A stretch of 64,000 nucleotides of DNA from a bacterium (GCA_004558975.1 SFZB01000002.1:1-64000); one strand, 5' to 3'; numbered from the stretch's first letter, positions 8,926 through 20,229 are shown. A program made the numbers and translations. Notes: generated by a model from the sequence alone, not told the origin.

Positions 8926-10448
8926 ATGAATCTTCGTCCGGAAGAAATCAGTAAGATTATCAAAGAACAGATTCGCTCCTACCGCGCCGAGACCGATCAG
9001 GCGGAGGTGGGCACCGTCGTCCTCGTCGGCGACGGCATCGCGCGCGTTTTCGGTCTCGACAACTGTATGGCGAACGAGCTTGTCGCCTTTGACGGCGGTG
9101 CGCTCGGCATGGCGCTCAACCTCGAGGAGAGCGCCGTCTCCGTCGTCCTGCTCTCCGGGGGGGATACCCTGAAGGAAGGCACCGTCGCGCGCCGCACCGG
9201 TAAGGTCGTCAGCGTCCCCGTCGGGGAGAAACTGCTCGGGCGCGTCGTGGACGCGCTGGGACAGCCCATTGACGGGCGGGGTCCCATCGACTATGAGACG
9301 ACGCGCCCCATCGAGAGCGACGCGCCGGGCATCATCAAGCGCAAGAGCGTCAGCGTACCGCTCCAGACAGGCATCAAGGCAATCGACTCCATGGTGCCGA
9401 TCGGGCGCGGTCAGCGTGAGCTCATCATCGGCGACCGCGGCACCGGTAAGACGACCGTCGCCGTCGATACCATCCTCAATCAGCGCGACACCGGCGTGCT
9501 CTGCGTCTATGTCGCGATCGGACAGAAGGAATCGACCGTCGCGGGGCTCGTCGAGACGCTGACGGCGGGGGGCGCCATGGCGTACACGACCGTCGTCTCC
9601 GCCTCCGCCTCCGACCCCGCCGCGCTCCAGTACATCGCGCCCTATGCGGGGTGTGCCATGGCGGAGCATCTGATGGCGAAGGGGCGCGACGTGCTGATCG
9701 TCTATGACGATCTGTCCAAGCACGCGGTCGCGTACCGCGCACTCTCCTTGCTCATTCGCCGTCCGCCGGGACGTGAGGCATACCCCGGCGACGTCTTCTA
9801 CCTGCATTCCCGTCTCCTCGAGCGCGCGGCGCGCGTCGGTGAGAAATGGGGCGGCGGGAGCCTGACCGCCCTGCCGATCATCGAGACGCAGGCGGGCGAC
9901 GTCTCGGCGTATATCCCGACCAACGTCATTTCCATCACGGACGGGCAGATCTTCCTCGAGACCGAACTCTTCCACTCGGGCGTCATGCCGGCGGTCAACC
10001 CCGGTATCTCCGTCTCCCGTGTCGGCGGCAGTGCGCAGATCAAGGCGATGAAAAAGGTCGCCGGGTCGCTCAAGCTCCTGTATTCCCAGTACCGCGAACT
10101 CGAGGCGTTCGCCCAGTTCGGCTCCGACCTCGACGCGGACACCAAGCGGCGTCTCGCACAGGGCGCGCGCATCGTCGAAGTGCTGAAACAGGATAAATCC
10201 TCGCCCGTGCCGGTGGAATATCAGGTGGCGATCCTCTTCGCCGCCGTGCATGAGTTGCTCGGCGATATTCCGCTCGATATGCTCCGTTCCTACGAAAAGG
10301 GGCTGTACCTCTATCTCGACGTGCACGCGACCGACGTCCTGTACCGCATCCGCACGACGGGGGCGCTCTCCGACGAGGATGCCGAGGGACTCCGTGCGGC
10401 GATCGAAGCGTATAACGTCGCCTTCCTCAGCGGGGAGATGGAAACGGT

Positions 10449-10452
<4 letters not shown>
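8926..10452 (+). CDS. atpA: F1Fo-ATP synthase subunit alpha
   Basis: 508 residues, the usual length. The beta-barrel N-domain ([17 protein letters not shown]) is followed by the nucleotide-binding domain with P-loop GDRGTGKT and the alpha signature [14 protein letters not shown]. Alpha subunits bind nucleotide non-catalytically and form the hexamer with beta. RBS GAAAGGA precedes ATG 8926. The stop overlaps the atpG start (ATGA at 10449). Confidence 0.98.
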
Positions 10453-12703
<2,251 letters not shown>

Positions 12704-12712
12704 GGTGGTGCC

Positions 12713-12994
12713 ATGAGCGTATTTCATCTGGAGATTGCCGCGCCGGACGGGAAAATGTACGACGGAGACGCCTATATGCTTTCGCTCCGCGGGATCGAGG
12801 GCGAACTCGCCATTCTGCCGGGGCATATCCCGTTCGTGACCGCGCTCGCCCCCGGGGCGGTGCGCGTCTACCCCGCGAAGGATGCCGCGCCCCGCGTGGG
12901 GTATGCATCCGGCGGGTGTCTGACCGTCTCGCCGAACGGTACGCGTCTGCTCGCTGCCGACTTCTCATGGGACGGGGAGCCGCCGCGAAAATGA
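12713..12994 (+). CDS. atpC: F1Fo-ATP synthase subunit epsilon, short form
   Basis: 93 residues; GAGGTGG precedes ATG 12713, nine bases after atpD. The N-terminal beta-sandwich is normal (FHLEIAAPDGKMYDGDAYMLSLRG, GELAILPGHIPFVTALAPG). The protein stops after the last strand (RLLAADFSWDGEPPRK), whereas family members are usually about 130-140 residues with a C-terminal two-helix hairpin that can inhibit ATP hydrolysis. No helix-coding sequence is found in other frames downstream, so the gene appears truly short. It is the last gene of the operon. Confidence 0.93.
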   Translation: MSVFHLEIAAPDGKMYDGDAYMLSLRGIEGELAILPGHIPFVTALAPGAVRVYPAKDAAPRVGYASGGCLTVSPNGTRLLAADFSWDGEPPRK

Positions 12995-13107
12995 CGGGCG
13001 TCCCGGTCGCACGGGACGCGGGAACGGAGCGCGACAGCGACGGTAACAGTGACAGCGACAGCGACGGTAAAACGCCGCCTGCACGCAAAACGAATCAACG
13101 CCCCGAC

Positions 13108-13141
13108 AAAAAGGCTGTTCCGTGAGCGGAACAGCCTTTTT
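13108..13141. terminator. terminator of the ATP synthase operon
   Basis: A perfect 15-bp stem (AAAAAGGCTGTTCCG with its complement), a TGAG loop and a run of T. The A-run on the other side would also let it work for transcripts from the right. Confidence 0.92.
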
Positions 13142-13267
13142 GCGTTTCGGGGTGCGCGCCGTACACGGAGCAAGCGTGCTTGATTGAATGCGTGCCGCTT
13201 TGTTCGGGAAAGTGCCGCTTTTTGGGGAGGTATCGCTCCGCCATAGGCGGCGGGCGCGGAAATCAGA

Positions 13268-13301
13268 CAGGGAGATGCCCGTTTTTTCGGGCATCTCCCT
13301 G
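13268..13301. terminator. strong hairpin downstream of the M3 peptidase gene
   Basis: A perfect 14-bp stem (CAGGGAGATGCCCG with its complement) around a T6 loop. On the plus strand it is followed by TGCTTTTGG. It lies between the convergent ATP synthase and M3 peptidase operons and may end minus-strand transcripts. Confidence 0.65.
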
Positions 13302-13362
13302 TGCTTTTGGTTTTCGGAATTGTTCCCGCATGACCGGGAGCGGACGTCGGGGTCTCCCCGTC

Positions 13363-13438
13363 GGGCGGTCACGCGCAGAGCGGGCGGTCACGCGCAGAGC
13401 GGGCGGTCACGCGCAGAGCGGGCGATTACGCGCAGAGC
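13363..13438 (+). repeat. 19-bp tandem repeat, four copies
   Basis: Four contiguous copies of GGGCGGTCACGCGCAGAGC (13363-13381, 13382-13400, 13401-13419, 13420-13438). The fourth has two changes (GATTAC for GGTCAC) and a partial fifth follows. It sits 38 bases past the stop of the M3 peptidase gene. There are no spacers, so it is not a CRISPR. Confidence 0.95.
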
Positions 13439-13476
13439 GGGGGCGGTCAGGGTGCCGGGGGCACGGGGGGGCGGAA

Positions 13477-15177
13477 TCAGACGATGCCGGTGAGGTCAAA
13501 GTGCTTCAGCCAGTTGTCCGCGACCCTCGCGACGCCGGAGAGACACTTCTCGTCGAACGGGCTGTCCAGCCCCGCCTCGCGGAGCAGGTCGGTAAAGACG
13601 CGGCTGCCGCCCTGTCTCGTGTACGCCATGTAGGCGTCCCATGCCTCGGGCAGGCTCTTCTGCATCTTCGCCCAGATTTCGAGGGCGACGGTCTGCGCCA
13701 GGCAGTAGTCGATGTAGTAGAACGGGCTCGAATAGATATGATGCTGTCTCTGCCAGCCCTCGCCGTCCCCGTAGAACGGGATATCGCCGAGTTTCACCCA
13801 CGGCATATACTCGCCGAGCAGTTGCTTCCAGACGGCGTGCCGCTCCGCGGGCGTGAGGTTCGGCTGTTCGTAGACGATGTGCTGGAAGTGGTCGACCATC
13901 GTGCCGTAAGGAATGAAGGTCAGAGCGCCGGAGAGGTGACTGTAATAGAATTTACGCGTATCGGCGCCGAAGAATCCCTCCGCCCAGTTCCACGCGAGAA
14001 ATTCCATGGACATGGAGTGCACCTCGCACCCCTCGAGCGTCGGGAGGGCGGTAGAGGCGGGGACGCGGTCACGGTTGAGGTAAGCGGCGAAGGCGTGACC
14101 TGCCTCATGCGTGACCGTCTCAACGTCGTCACGCGTGCCGTTGAAGTTGGCGAAAATAAAGGGAACGCCGTATTCGCGGATCTCCTCGCAGTAGCCGCCA
14201 CCCGCTTTTCCCTCGGTCGAGAGGACGTCGAGCAGCTGATTCTCCAGCATCATGCGGAAAAAGGCGCCCGTCTCGGGCGAGAGCGCATCGTAGAACTCGC
14301 GCGCGTGGGCAAGAATGCCGTCGGCGTCGAGGACGGGGTTCGGGTTGCCGGAGCGGAAGGCGAGGGCGTTGTCCGCGAAGTTCATGGGGTAGGTCTTGCC
14401 GAGGCGCTTCGCCTGCTCCCGGTAAATGCCGTCTGCAAGCGGAACGACGTATTTCCGTACCGCGGCGCGGAACTTCTCCACATCCTCCTTGGTATAGCAG
14501 TTGCGCCCCATGCGGTCGTAGCCGAGCGGGATATAGTTCTCATATCCGAGTTTGCGCCCCATGGCGTCGCGCAGGTGGACGAGGCGGTCATAGATACCGT
14601 CGAGCGCCTCGCGGTGCTCGCGGTACCACGTCCCCTCTGCCTGCCATGCGGCAAGGCGGCGGGCATCGTCCGGGTCGTTCTTGAGCGGGAAGAGCTGGGC
14701 GATCGTGTAGGTCTTGCCTTCAAAAGGGATCTGCGCCGAGGCGAGCAGTTTCTCGTACTCCTGCGTCAGGTCGTTCTCCTCCTGGAGTTCGGGTACGATC
14801 GCGGGGGAGAAAGAGCGGAACTCGATCTCGGCGTTCTTAAACATAACGTCGCCGTATTCACGGGCGAAGTCGGGGCGGAAAGCGCTGTCGAGCATGGCTT
14901 TCGTCCACGCCTGTGAGGTCTCGCCAAGGGCGGGCATCGCGGCGTTCCAGAACTTCATCTCGCCGTCATAGAAAGCGTCGCGCGTGTCAATCGAGTGACG
15001 GATGTAGGCGAGCGCAAAGAGCGTCTGGATATGGGAGGACAGCTTTTCCTCTTCGAGGAATACCTGTTTGGCTTCGTCATAGGTCTTTGCCGCACGCAGG
15101 GCGGCGGTGAGGGACTCGAGGTGCTGTTTCACCTCGTCCATATCGGGTCTTTCATAGGGCATTTCGGGGAATTTCAT
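13477..15177 (-). CDS. pepF: M3 family oligoendopeptidase
   Basis: 566 residues from ATG 15177, with TGGAGG directly upstream; a TTG at 15189 overlaps that RBS and is rejected. It is a cytoplasmic zinc peptidase of the PepF/oligoendopeptidase F type. The zinc site HEAGH lies in ETVTHEAGHAFAAYL (about residue 355), and the downstream Glu in LEGCEVHSMSMEFLAW is the third ligand. The C-terminal helix YYIDYCLAQTVALEIW is typical. The length is normal for the shorter M3B members. It degrades oligopeptides; the exact substrate range is not readable from sequence. It is last in a minus-strand run, 39 bases after the chromate transporter. Confidence 0.9.
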   Translation of the reverse strand: MKFPEMPYERPDMDEVKQHLESLTAALRAAKTYDEAKQVFLEEEKLSSHIQTLFALAYIRHSIDTRDAFYDGEMKFWNAAMPALGETSQAWTKAMLDSAFRPDFAREYGDVMFKNAEIEFRSFSPAIVPELQEENDLTQEYEKLLASAQIPFEGKTYTIAQLFPLKNDPDDARRLAAWQAEGTWYREHREALDGIYDRLVHLRDAMGRKLGYENYIPLGYDRMGRNCYTKEDVEKFRAAVRKYVVPLADGIYREQAKRLGKTYPMNFADNALAFRSGNPNPVLDADGILAHAREFYDALSPETGAFFRMMLENQLLDVLSTEGKAGGGYCEEIREYGVPFIFANFNGTRDDVETVTHEAGHAFAAYLNRDRVPASTALPTLEGCEVHSMSMEFLAWNWAEGFFGADTRKFYYSHLSGALTFIPYGTMVDHFQHIVYEQPNLTPAERHAVWKQLLGEYMPWVKLGDIPFYGDGEGWQRQHHIYSSPFYYIDYCLAQTVALEIWAKMQKSLPEAWDAYMAYTRQGGSRVFTDLLREAGLDSPFDEKCLSGVARVADNWLKHFDLTGIV

Positions 15178-15216
15178 AACTACCTCCAAAGGAATTGATA
15201 GACAGGAATGGTGCCG

Positions 15217-15798
15217 TCAGATGTGCGGGTACACCAGCATACCGAGCACGGCGGAGAGAAGAATCAGAAGAATCGGCGCGATGGCGCGCCCGCGCCAGGT
15301 ACGCGAGGCGGCGTCCAGCGCGAGGAGACAAAAGAGGATCAGGAAGGCACCTGCGTCGTGGGTGACGCCCGAGGTATCGCGGAGCGACCCGAGGGAGAAG
15401 AGGGTGGCAAGCCCCAGCACCACGGCGGTTCCGAGAATCAGCCCGACGACGGTCGGACGGACGCCCGAGAGGAATGCCTCGACGCCACGGTAGCGGAGCA
15501 GGTTTTTAAGGACGGCTGCGATGAGCAGAATGATGAGAAAGGCGGGGAGCACGACGCCGAGCGTCGCGACAAGCGCGCCGGGGAAACCCGCCTGCGACGA
15601 GCCGATAAAGGTCGCCATGTTGACGGCGAGCGGCCCCGGGGTGGATTCCGACACGGCAATCATATCGAGAAATTCCGATTCCGTCAGCCACCCGTGGGCG
15701 AGCACCTGCTCCCGCACGAGAGAGATCATGCCATAACCGCCGCCGAACGAGACGGCGCCGATGAGGAGAAAGGTCAGAAACAGGTCGAGGAGGATCAT
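15217..15798 (-). CDS. chromate transporter, half-size (second subunit)
   Basis: 193 residues with five to six membrane helices. It carries the ChrA repeat signatures SFGGGYGMISLVREQVL, SEFLDMIAVSESTPGPLAVNMATFIG and GLILGTAVVLGLATL. Short-chain CHR proteins occur as tandem pairs that together equal one long ChrA. Its start overlaps the stop of the partner gene (ATGA at 15798-15795), so the two are made together. CHR proteins export chromate in some species, but the physiological substrate in anaerobes is unproven. Confidence 0.88.
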   Translation of the reverse strand: MILLDLFLTFLLIGAVSFGGGYGMISLVREQVLAHGWLTESEFLDMIAVSESTPGPLAVNMATFIGSSQAGFPGALVATLGVVLPAFLIILLIAAVLKNLLRYRGVEAFLSGVRPTVVGLILGTAVVLGLATLFSLGSLRDTSGVTHDAGAFLILFCLLALDAASRTWRGRAIAPILLILLSAVLGMLVYPHI

Positions 15799-16598
15799 TT
15801 CGCGTCACCTCCCCGCCGCGCTTTGCGAATCAGGTAAACGGCAACCCCGAGGACCCCTCCGATCAGGATAAAGAAGACGGAGGAGAAGTTCACGGAGAAG
15901 AGCGAGAGCGCGATGAGCGCCAGTGCCGAGACGACCGCAAGGGTGCGCCCGAGGGGGTCACGCCCGAGCCCGCGGAAGAGCCGCACGCCCGCCGTGGCAA
16001 TCAGGTATACGACGGCGACCTGCACGCCGCGAAAGGCATAAGTAATGTAGGTGAGCGAGAGAAAGCGGTCGAAGATCAGCGAGATCAGGTAAATGATGAC
16101 GAACGCAGGCAGACACACGGCAAGGGTGGCGAGGGCGGCGCCTCCGACACCGGCGAGCCGATAGCCGACGTAAGTCGCGCTGTTGACGGCGAGGGGACCC
16201 GGGGTGGATTCGGCAATCGCCGTCATGTCGAGAAACTCGTCCTGTCTCAGCCACCCGCGCTTGGTGACGAGTTCGGTCTCGAGCAGGGCGGTCATGGCGT
16301 AGCCGCCGCCGAAGGCGAACAGCCCGATCTTCAGCATGGTCAGAAACAGGCGGGGGAGCAGGTAGCGCTTTTCGCGTGGGAGCGGTTCCTTGGGGTTCTC
16401 CGCCTCGGCGAGGGCTTCCGTTTTTGTGGCGCCCACCGTGAAAGAGTGGGTCTTTGCCTCTGCCGGTCCCGTCGACGTCGAGGACGGGGGAGTTGCATGC
16501 TTCGGGTCGGGCGTCATGTCCGCGGGGGAACGGTCGGGGGTATCGGATGTATCCGGGGCGGCAGGATTCCGCGCCGAGGGGTCACTTTGGTGTTTCAT
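15795..16598 (-). CDS. chromate transporter, half-size, with long N-terminal extension
   Basis: 267 residues from ATG 16598. A GTG at 16619 overlapping the stop of darA is an alternative start. Residues about 75-265 are a CHR half-domain (FAFGGGYAMTALLETELV, DEFLDMTAIAESTPGPLAVNSATYVGYR). The first 70 residues are Ser/Thr/Pro/Asp-rich and probably disordered, which is unusual for CHR proteins. It forms the first half of the pair with the next gene. Confidence 0.85.
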   Translation of the reverse strand: MKHQSDPSARNPAAPDTSDTPDRSPADMTPDPKHATPPSSTSTGPAEAKTHSFTVGATKTEALAEAENPKEPLPREKRYLLPRLFLTMLKIGLFAFGGGYAMTALLETELVTKRGWLRQDEFLDMTAIAESTPGPLAVNSATYVGYRLAGVGGAALATLAVCLPAFVIIYLISLIFDRFLSLTYITYAFRGVQVAVVYLIATAGVRLFRGLGRDPLGRTLAVVSALALIALSLFSVNFSSVFFILIGGVLGVAVYLIRKARRGGDAK

Positions 16599-16615
16599 GT
16601 CGGGAGGGCAAAACC

Positions 16616-16942
16616 TCACATTTTCTCAAAATGGGTAATGTCGGTGACGAACACGGTGGCGCCGCCGACGGGGACAGTCGCCGTCACGGTGATTGGGGCA
16701 CGACCCGTGCCGGTGACACCGGGGATCGGAGCCGGCTCCATGCGCTGGGCACAATGAGTGCGAATGATACCGAGCGCCTCGTCGACGCGGGCATCGTCAA
16801 TGCCGATGAGGAGCGTCGCGTTCCCGGAGCGGAGGAAGCCGCCGGTACTCGCCATTTTGGTGAAGGCAATCCCGGCGTCACGCAGGGCGTCGCAGACGAA
16901 AGAGGAGTCCTTTTTGTTGACGATTGCGGTAATCATTTTCAT
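16616..16942 (-). CDS. darA: cyclic-di-AMP receptor of the DarA/PstA family
   Basis: 108 residues from ATG 16942, preceded by GAAAGGA. The sequence follows the PII-like c-di-AMP receptor family closely: MKMITAIVNKKDSSFV, the conserved ligand-loop segment STGGFLRSGNATLLIGIDD, and the C-terminal VPVGGATVFVTDI. The trimer binds c-di-AMP, a second messenger of potassium and cell-wall state in Firmicutes; downstream partners are unknown. It is embedded between lgt and the chromate transporters. Confidence 0.9.
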   Translation of the reverse strand: MKMITAIVNKKDSSFVCDALRDAGIAFTKMASTGGFLRSGNATLLIGIDDARVDEALGIIRTHCAQRMEPAPIPGVTGTGRAPITVTATVPVGGATVFVTDITHFEKM

Positions 16943-16993
16943 GGTACGTTTTCCTTTCACATAAAAAACAAAGTTGTAGCTTTGGTGAGGAGG

Positions 16994-17776
16994 TTATGCG
17001 TTTGTCGCCGGGGGCTCTTCCGCCGATTGGGCTCCACGGGTGAGCAGGTAGCGATGCAGGAAGAACCAGCCAATCCCGAGGAGCAGGTAGACGATCGAGC
17101 CGACCTGCGAGGGGGAGAGGGCGCCGCCGAAGATCTGCCCGCGGTCGTCACCGCGGAAGAACTCGATGATGAAGCGGAAGATGCCGTAGGCGACGAGGTA
17201 AACGGATAGGGTGTAGGGGCATTTCCATTTCAAAACGAGCAGTGTCAGCACGGCGAAGAGCAGGAAGAGGAACGCCGCCTCAAACAGCTGCGTCGGCAGG
17301 CGGTTGCCGGAGACGTATTTGAAATGTACGCCGAGGGCGGAATCCGTCTCGCGCCCGTAGCAGCAGCCGGCGAAGAAACAGCCGATGCGCCCGAAGGCGT
17401 GGGCGATCGTGATACAGCACGGCACGACGGGGAGGATCCGGAGCAGGTGAAGATCCATGCGTTTCCGCAGGAGGAAATAGACGATGAGGAAGAAGCCGGC
17501 GCCGCCGATGAGCCCGGGGACGACGGTAATACCGCTACCGATGCGAAAACCAGCCGCGGGGTTCTCGATGTAGTTCAGCGTCGCCTGCACGAGTGCGGCG
17601 GCACCGAAGCCGACGATGATCGAGAAAACGCCGTCATAGAAGGCGAAGTCGACCAGTTTCGTCTCGACGCCGAGACGTTTCGAGTACAGGTACAGCACAA
17701 GAAAGCAGGCGAGAATACCGAGGGCAATCATGATGCCGTACATATGGACATTCCAGAACAGTGCGTCCGGTAACAT
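16994..17776 (-). CDS. lgt: prolipoprotein diacylglyceryl transferase
   Basis: 260 residues with seven membrane helices. It transfers a diacylglyceryl group from phosphatidylglycerol to the lipobox cysteine of lipoprotein precursors, the first maturation step for the several lipoproteins in this window. The Lgt signature is HAFGRIGCFFAGCCYG (about 143-158). The catalytic N-terminal helix has YGIMIALGILACF, and the PTQLFEAAFLFLLF and SQVGSIVYLLLG segments are conserved. RBS AAAGGAG precedes ATG 17776. Confidence 0.95.
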   Translation of the reverse strand: MLPDALFWNVHMYGIMIALGILACFLVLYLYSKRLGVETKLVDFAFYDGVFSIIVGFGAAALVQATLNYIENPAAGFRIGSGITVVPGLIGGAGFFLIVYFLLRKRMDLHLLRILPVVPCCITIAHAFGRIGCFFAGCCYGRETDSALGVHFKYVSGNRLPTQLFEAAFLFLLFAVLTLLVLKWKCPYTLSVYLVAYGIFRFIIEFFRGDDRGQIFGGALSPSQVGSIVYLLLGIGWFFLHRYLLTRGAQSAEEPPATNA

Positions 17777-17922
17777 GGGAATACTCCTTTCGGTGAGGGG
17801 GTTATTCGCCGCGCGGCGTCCGGAGAGGGAGCGGCGGAGATGAATGTGAGGGGGAGGGGATAAGGTCGCCGCAGGCAGGCGCAGTCAACGGCGCCAATCA
17901 CCGTCGGTCGACGATCAGCCGA

Positions 17923-17974
17923 TAGGCAAACGCCGTCAGTCGGCGGTCAAACGGTAGGCAAACGCCGTCAGTCG
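17923..17974 (-). repeat. 20-bp direct repeat spanning the end of the aminotransferase gene
   Basis: TAGGCAAACGCCGTCAGTCG occurs at 17923-17942 and 17955-17974, 32 bp apart. The right copy includes the stop codon of the aminotransferase gene. The rest of the 17777-17967 gap is GC-rich with no visible gene. Confidence 0.85.
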
Positions 17975-19143
17975 CCGCTGTCTCTGAAAGAGGCGAGCCC
18001 GCGGGTGAGCCGACGGAGCCCCTCTTCGACCGTCGCGCGTGGGGCGGCGACGTTCATGCGGAGGAAGGCGCGGCCGCTCTCGCCGTATTCGCTCCCCGCC
18101 GTGAGGTAGAGCCCTGCCGCCCGCCGCAGATGATCGGCGAGGCGATCGGCATCGGGGACGATGCGGGAGACGTCGAGCCACAGCAGGTAGGTCGCGTCAC
18201 TCGGGGTGACGCGGAGGTCGGGGCACTCGCGCGCGAGCGTCTCGCGCACAAGGCACTTGTTCTCATACAGGTAGGTGCGGAGGGCATCGAGCCACAGCGC
18301 CCCTTTGGTAAACGCCGCGACGGCGGCGGTGACGGCGAAAGCGTTCGGCTCCGCGACCTCATCGGTGTTGAGCCCGCGCGAGACGCGGTGACGAAGCGTC
18401 GGGTCGGGGGTGACGGTGCAGGCGGTCTGTAGCCCCGCGAGGTTGAATGCCTTGGTGGGGGCGATGAGCGTCACGCTGTTCTCCCGGCAGTCGTCCGAGA
18501 CGGAGGCGAAAGGCGTATAGGCACAGCCGGGGTCGGTGAGATCACAATGGATCTCGTCCGAGACAACGAGGACATGATGCTTTTTCGCGAGGGCACCGAT
18601 CCTCGCGAGGGTCTCGCGACTCCAGATTTTGCCCACCGGGTTGTGCGGGTTGCAGAGGATCAGCATGGAAGTTTCGGGGTCGGCGAGTTTGCGTTCCAGA
18701 TCCGCAAAGTCGATGTCATAGACACCCCCCTCATAGCGGAGGGGTGATTCAAGGACGTGTCTGCCGTTATTGACAATCGAATTGAAAAAGATGTTATAGA
18801 CCGGGGTCATGATGAGGACGTTCTCCCCGACGGTCGTGAGCTTCCGTACAATCGAGGAGAGGGCAGGGACGACGCCGGTCGTAAAGGTCAGCCACGCGGG
18901 GTCGAACGTGACGCCGTGGCGCTCCCGCCACCAGTCGCAGTAGGCGCTGTACCACTCATCCGGCACGACGGAGTAGCCGAACACGCCGTGTGCGAGCCGC
19001 TCGGCGAGCGCGTCTCTGACCGCCGGGGCAGTCTTGAAATCCATGTCCGCGACCCACATGGGGAGTTCTCCCGCGGGGACGTCCCACTTGAGCGAGCCGC
19101 TCCCGCGGCGGTCGACGGGGGTATCGAAATCGAAAGCGGTCAT
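17968..19143 (-). CDS. PatB/MalY-type PLP aminotransferase (putative cystathionine beta-lyase)
   Basis: 391 residues, fold-type I. The N-terminus (LPMWVADMDFKTAPAV) and the PLP lysine in LIAPTKAFNLAGLQT are the signatures of the MalY/PatB group. NPHNPVGKIW and VVSDEIHCDL complete the cofactor pocket, and the C-terminal Arg lies in RAFLRMN. Relatives cleave cystathionine or other cysteine C-S bonds. The next gene upstream ends one base before its start, so it is co-transcribed with the DUF3737 gene. Confidence 0.9.
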   Translation of the reverse strand: MTAFDFDTPVDRRGSGSLKWDVPAGELPMWVADMDFKTAPAVRDALAERLAHGVFGYSVVPDEWYSAYCDWWRERHGVTFDPAWLTFTTGVVPALSSIVRKLTTVGENVLIMTPVYNIFFNSIVNNGRHVLESPLRYEGGVYDIDFADLERKLADPETSMLILCNPHNPVGKIWSRETLARIGALAKKHHVLVVSDEIHCDLTDPGCAYTPFASVSDDCRENSVTLIAPTKAFNLAGLQTACTVTPDPTLRHRVSRGLNTDEVAEPNAFAVTAAVAAFTKGALWLDALRTYLYENKCLVRETLARECPDLRVTPSDATYLLWLDVSRIVPDADRLADHLRRAAGLYLTAGSEYGESGRAFLRMNVAAPRATVEEGLRRLTRGLASFRDSGD

Positions 19144-19144
19144 G

Positions 19145-19990
19145 TCAGGCGTCCTCCCGGACGATCACGGTGGTTTTGGTGGGGTCGACGCGGTCGCGGT
19201 CAATCGTGAGCTGTCCGATATGATCGGCACGAATGGTGCCGCCCGCGGGGTTGAGGACGCTGTCCACGGCGCCCGTGATATCGGCGTCGACGGTCGAATA
19301 CTCGAACGCGAGGGTGGTATTGATGAGTTTACAGTTCTGCAGCGTCAGGTGGTCGATATAGCAGAAGCCTTGCAGGCTCTCGACCGTGCAGTTGACGAGC
19401 GTCAGATGCTTCGCGTTCCACCCGAGGTACTCCCCGGTGATATAGGAGTCGTACACCGTGACGTTTTCGCTGTTCCAGAACGCGTCCTTGGTGAAGAGTT
19501 TTGAGGAGCGGAGGGTCACGTTCTTCGCGCCGTCAAAGGCGTAGTTGCCGTTCAGGAGCAGGTGGTCGGCGGTGACGTCCTCGGCGTTCATCAGGAGGTA
19601 ATCCCCTTTGGCGCTGACGTTTTGCAGGGTGATGTCGCGGCACGCCCACAGCGTCTCGGCGGCATTCGTCATCGTGACGTTCGTGAGGTTGATGCCCCTC
19701 GCGCGGCGGAAGGTCTTGGGCGCCTCAATCACCGTGTCGGTAAGAGAGATGCTTTCGGTGTACCAAATGCCCGCGCGGGCGGCGTCGGTGAGGACGCAGT
19801 CGCGGAGCGAGATGTCGCGTCCGTACCAGAGCGGATACTTCCAGCGGAAGGAACAGCCCCGGAGCGTGAGCCCGGCGCTCTCTTTGAGCGGCGACTCGCC
19901 GTCCTCGAAGATACAGTCGGTCAGGGTCAGGTCACGCGCGCCGAAGAGCGCCCGCTCCCCCGTAAAAATCTTTCTTTCAAACGTTTCCAT
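19145..19990 (-). CDS. DUF3737 family beta-helix protein
   Basis: 281 residues built almost entirely of short repeated strands (LTLTDCIFEDGES, LTLRGCSFRW, ISLRDCVLTDAARAG, LTLVNCTVES), the pattern of a right-handed parallel beta-helix. The whole layout matches the DUF3737 family of small cytoplasmic proteins. Function is unknown. It is the first gene of the minus-strand operon, under a clear promoter. Confidence 0.85.
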   Translation of the reverse strand: METFERKIFTGERALFGARDLTLTDCIFEDGESPLKESAGLTLRGCSFRWKYPLWYGRDISLRDCVLTDAARAGIWYTESISLTDTVIEAPKTFRRARGINLTNVTMTNAAETLWACRDITLQNVSAKGDYLLMNAEDVTADHLLLNGNYAFDGAKNVTLRSSKLFTKDAFWNSENVTVYDSYITGEYLGWNAKHLTLVNCTVESLQGFCYIDHLTLQNCKLINTTLAFEYSTVDADITGAVDSVLNPAGGTIRADHIGQLTIDRDRVDPTKTTVIVREDA

Positions 19991-20019
19991 ATTTCGGCTC
20001 CCGAGTTTTGCTTGTCTCT

Positions 20020-20048
20020 ATTGTATCACCGCGCGCGCAAAATAGCAA
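20020..20048 (-). promoter_or_regulatory. promoter of the DUF3737-patB operon
   Basis: On the minus strand: TTGCTA (20048-20043), a 17-base spacer and TACAAT (20025-20020), with TGA before the -10 (extended). The start codon is 30 bases further on. Confidence 0.8.
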
Positions 20049-20195
20049 TGTGCACTTTTTTAATTTCTTGTTACGCGCGCGAGGCGGGGACGGCGGCGTC
20101 TGCGCACGCCGGGGCGGAAGAGAAGCACGGAGGGACGAACGGCGAGGGAAAACAAGACACCCGAGAAAGAAAAACGAAATAGAAAAGCAAAAAAA

Positions 20196-20229
20196 CGGCG
20201 TTGCGCCCGGTTTTTCGGGCACAACGCCG
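20196..20229 (-). terminator. terminator of the hydrogenase operon
   Basis: CGGCGTTG-C-GCCCG pairs with CGGGC-A-CAACGCCG. Read on the minus strand it is followed by seven Ts. Confidence 0.85.

Noticed and set aside
12995..13125. Possible continuation of AtpC in another frame (Asp/Ser-rich stretch)
   Set aside because: The sequence is low-complexity and does not resemble the helical hairpin of epsilon; the terminator follows directly.
13363..13438. Possible CRISPR array
   Set aside because: The 19-bp units are contiguous with no spacers and there are no cas genes in the window.
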